A stretch of 64,000 nt of DNA, taken from contig RCAB01000071.1 of NCBI GenBank assembly GCA_003640385.1, positions 1 through 64,000 on the forward strand. The letters run 5' to 3'. The stretch comes from Setaria digitata (Eukaryota > Nematoda > Chromadorea > Rhabditida > Setariidae). The notes beneath the pieces are model-generated. The model ran no database searches. It worked only from the letters and a program-made list of their open reading frames with translations, and was not told where the DNA came from. Shown here piece by piece: positions 62,320 to 64,000 of this stretch (position 1 is the stretch's first letter; each line of letters opens with the position of its first letter). The translations under genes and the position numbers were made by a program.

Positions 62320-64000
62320 TGTAGTGACCCAGACAACACGATTTCTGTGACAAATTCATGAAAACATTACGCACAGTTATTCGACGAAGTCTTGCTCGAT
62401 ACTGGCGACAGAAGTTTCCGATGTATTAGAAGATGGTAGAAAAGTTCCGGAATAAAGCTCTTTCCTTTCCCCAGGCAGCGCCAGTGAGTGGTGCAGAGTT
62501 TTTGAAAAAGTCCGAGATAAACAATGAATAAGTTTGCATAAGAAAACAGAAATGAATAAGGAAACTAAAACAAACAAAATCATACATTAAACAGGAGACC
62601 GGGACTACTTCCCTCCCTGCTCACATTTACAAGACTCACGAAAACAACCAAAACGCAACGTGTCAATTCATCCATCCACAAATCTACCTTCGTCCAATCA
62701 AATCGCGATTCTTGGTGGGGAGCCAATGCAAAATTTTAATCTCAATAATTCGGGAGAGACATGGAAGGCGCTGGAATTATAAATTCTTCGAGAAAGGGAG
62801 CTGCGGCACACGTAATACTACTTGCTGGTTCTTGTGTTCCTGAACTAAAATAAAGTTTGGACTTTAAACTAAATCCCATGGCCATACTGTTGAATGGCTT
62901 GTTAGTATAAACAATTTTTAAACAAAATTTAACTCTATTTATGAATGCCACAGCAATCATAAATCATTTCAATATGCTTCACATTTTTTTTTTTTGGTAA
63001 CTCGTATTCGACCATATTTTCCTTGAGGAGAAGAGTTCACATGCATGAGTTGTATGGGTTCATGGGAGATTGAGACCAATGGTGTACATTAAAGATTATT
63101 TGTGATTGAGTTAATGAATGGAGTACATGGAATGCCCACCTGGAAAGGTCATAATCACTTCCTGTTGAAAGCAAGAAATGAAAAAAAAATTCCTTGTTCA
63201 GTTCTGTTTTGTAAATCTGACGGAAATAAATTCAGAAAAGCTGAGAAAAGTAAAAACTCAAGAAATATGAGACACAAGTGAGAAAGCATTTGTTGTAAAA
63301 GACGTGCCGTAAATAAATTAATCCTTACTTTTTTTTTTTGTTTAAATTCACAATGCTTTTATTAGTGTTCATTTCATTATTCGTCCTGAACAAATTACAT
63401 TTTTTATTTAACGTGTCCCTCTTATTTTCTCCGGAATTTTCTGATTTAAATTCACAATGCTTTTGCTGTCACTCTGATAAAGTTGGTCCATTTCATTCAA
63501 GCTAGTTCAAATCAAATTCTGGAAGAAATAAAGTGCATTTTAAAATCGATGGTGACATGATGAATACACACTATCCGCTCCTTCCTTATCACTTACTACT
63601 ATGCACCATTATCCCTCCTTGTCCAATGCATCCAAAAGGTTTCCGACTTGTCACAAAAATCTCCATTTTTTGATTGGACTGATCACGCAACCTCCTTGCA
63701 TACCAGAAAATTTGTATAGTGACTACCGAATCATCCCTGTGTTCAAGAAGACGTAATATGAAATGTTCACACAGAGAAGTGGTTACAGTTTCCACGCTGC
63801 TATGTCAGATTTTTTTTAATAGTTACATTAATGCTGCATAAGGTACATTCTTTTCAGCCTGCCTTGATCGCTATTTAATTCCAGTTTAGACTACTGAACA
63901 TATTTCTATTTGTAAAAAAATTAAGAAAGATTACTGCTCGCAGTTCCAATGTGGAAATCATAGTTAAACAAACCATTAAAATTGAAAGCCACTGTGTAAC
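62320..64000. other. Upstream flank of erd-2 with possible end of another gene
   Basis: Two minus-strand frames look faintly coding: 62742-62850, after a TTTTAG, reading SSGTQEPASSITCAAAPFLE and ending in a stop, and 62377-62480, reading a Ser/Thr-rich tail that stops 57 nt before the erd-2 ATG. Either could be the 3' end of an upstream gene. A 67-codon frame at 63589-63795 (-) is unrecognised. A 20-nt direct repeat lies at 63341 and 63445. Confidence 0.3.
63341..63464 (+). repeat. Pair of 20-nt direct repeats
   Basis: TTTAAATTCACAATGCTTTT occurs exactly at 63341-63360 and 63445-63464, 104 nt apart. The sequence following each copy also shares a TCATTTCATT-like stretch. Confidence 0.85.

Overview
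The window is eukaryotic and almost certainly nematode. Its genes are split by many short introns with TTTTCAG/TTTAG-type acceptors, and several products are worm-specific or worm-typical: a MEP-1 seven-finger protein, an UNC-115/abLIM protein, an RBM-3-type mini-RRM protein and a small three-finger surface protein. The DNA is AT-rich with many 20-32 nt poly(A)/poly(T) tracts. A filarial, ascarid or related parasite is a guess; the sequence alone does not fix the species. I rebuilt exons by hand from splice signals, reading phase and family alignment. No prokaryotic, phage, CRISPR or viral feature was seen.

Layout, left to right. Region 1 (1.1-12.1 kb) is compact: DNA polymerase kappa (+) converges on a minus-strand series of a single-RRM protein, the mitochondrial Fe-S co-chaperone HSCB and a U1A/U2B''-family snRNP protein. 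Region 2 (15.8-29.3 kb) holds two chromatin genes transcribed divergently: MEP-1 (-, 20 exons, about 1002 aa) and the SAGA/ATAC adaptor TADA3 (+, 12 exons). Region 3 (31-47 kb) is gene-poor: an unrecognised single-pass membrane protein (-), a roughly 9.5 kb desert with AT-rich simple repeats and a perfect palindrome, then a signal-peptide/ten-cysteine/transmembrane Ly-6-like protein (+). Region 4 (47.1-64 kb) is housekeeping again: PTRHD1 (-), low-molecular-weight tyrosine phosphatase ACP1 (-), UNC-115/abLIM (+, 12 exons, about 624 aa, complete) and the KDEL receptor ERD2 (-, 6 exons, 213 aa, complete).

There is no single pathway here. The local themes are genome maintenance and RNA handling (POLK, RBM-3-like, U2B''), chromatin (MEP-1 with TADA3 sharing one 1.5 kb upstream region), and cytoskeleton, signalling and trafficking (ACP1 and UNC-115 sharing one 1.0 kb upstream region; ERD2). 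I did not find a clearly undescribed system. The best leads are the orphan membrane protein, the Ly-6-like protein, a 43-nt intron in mep-1 whose other frame is also open, direct repeats flanking the last TADA3 exon, a Pol kappa exon without a usable donor, and two intergenic palindrome/hairpin structures.
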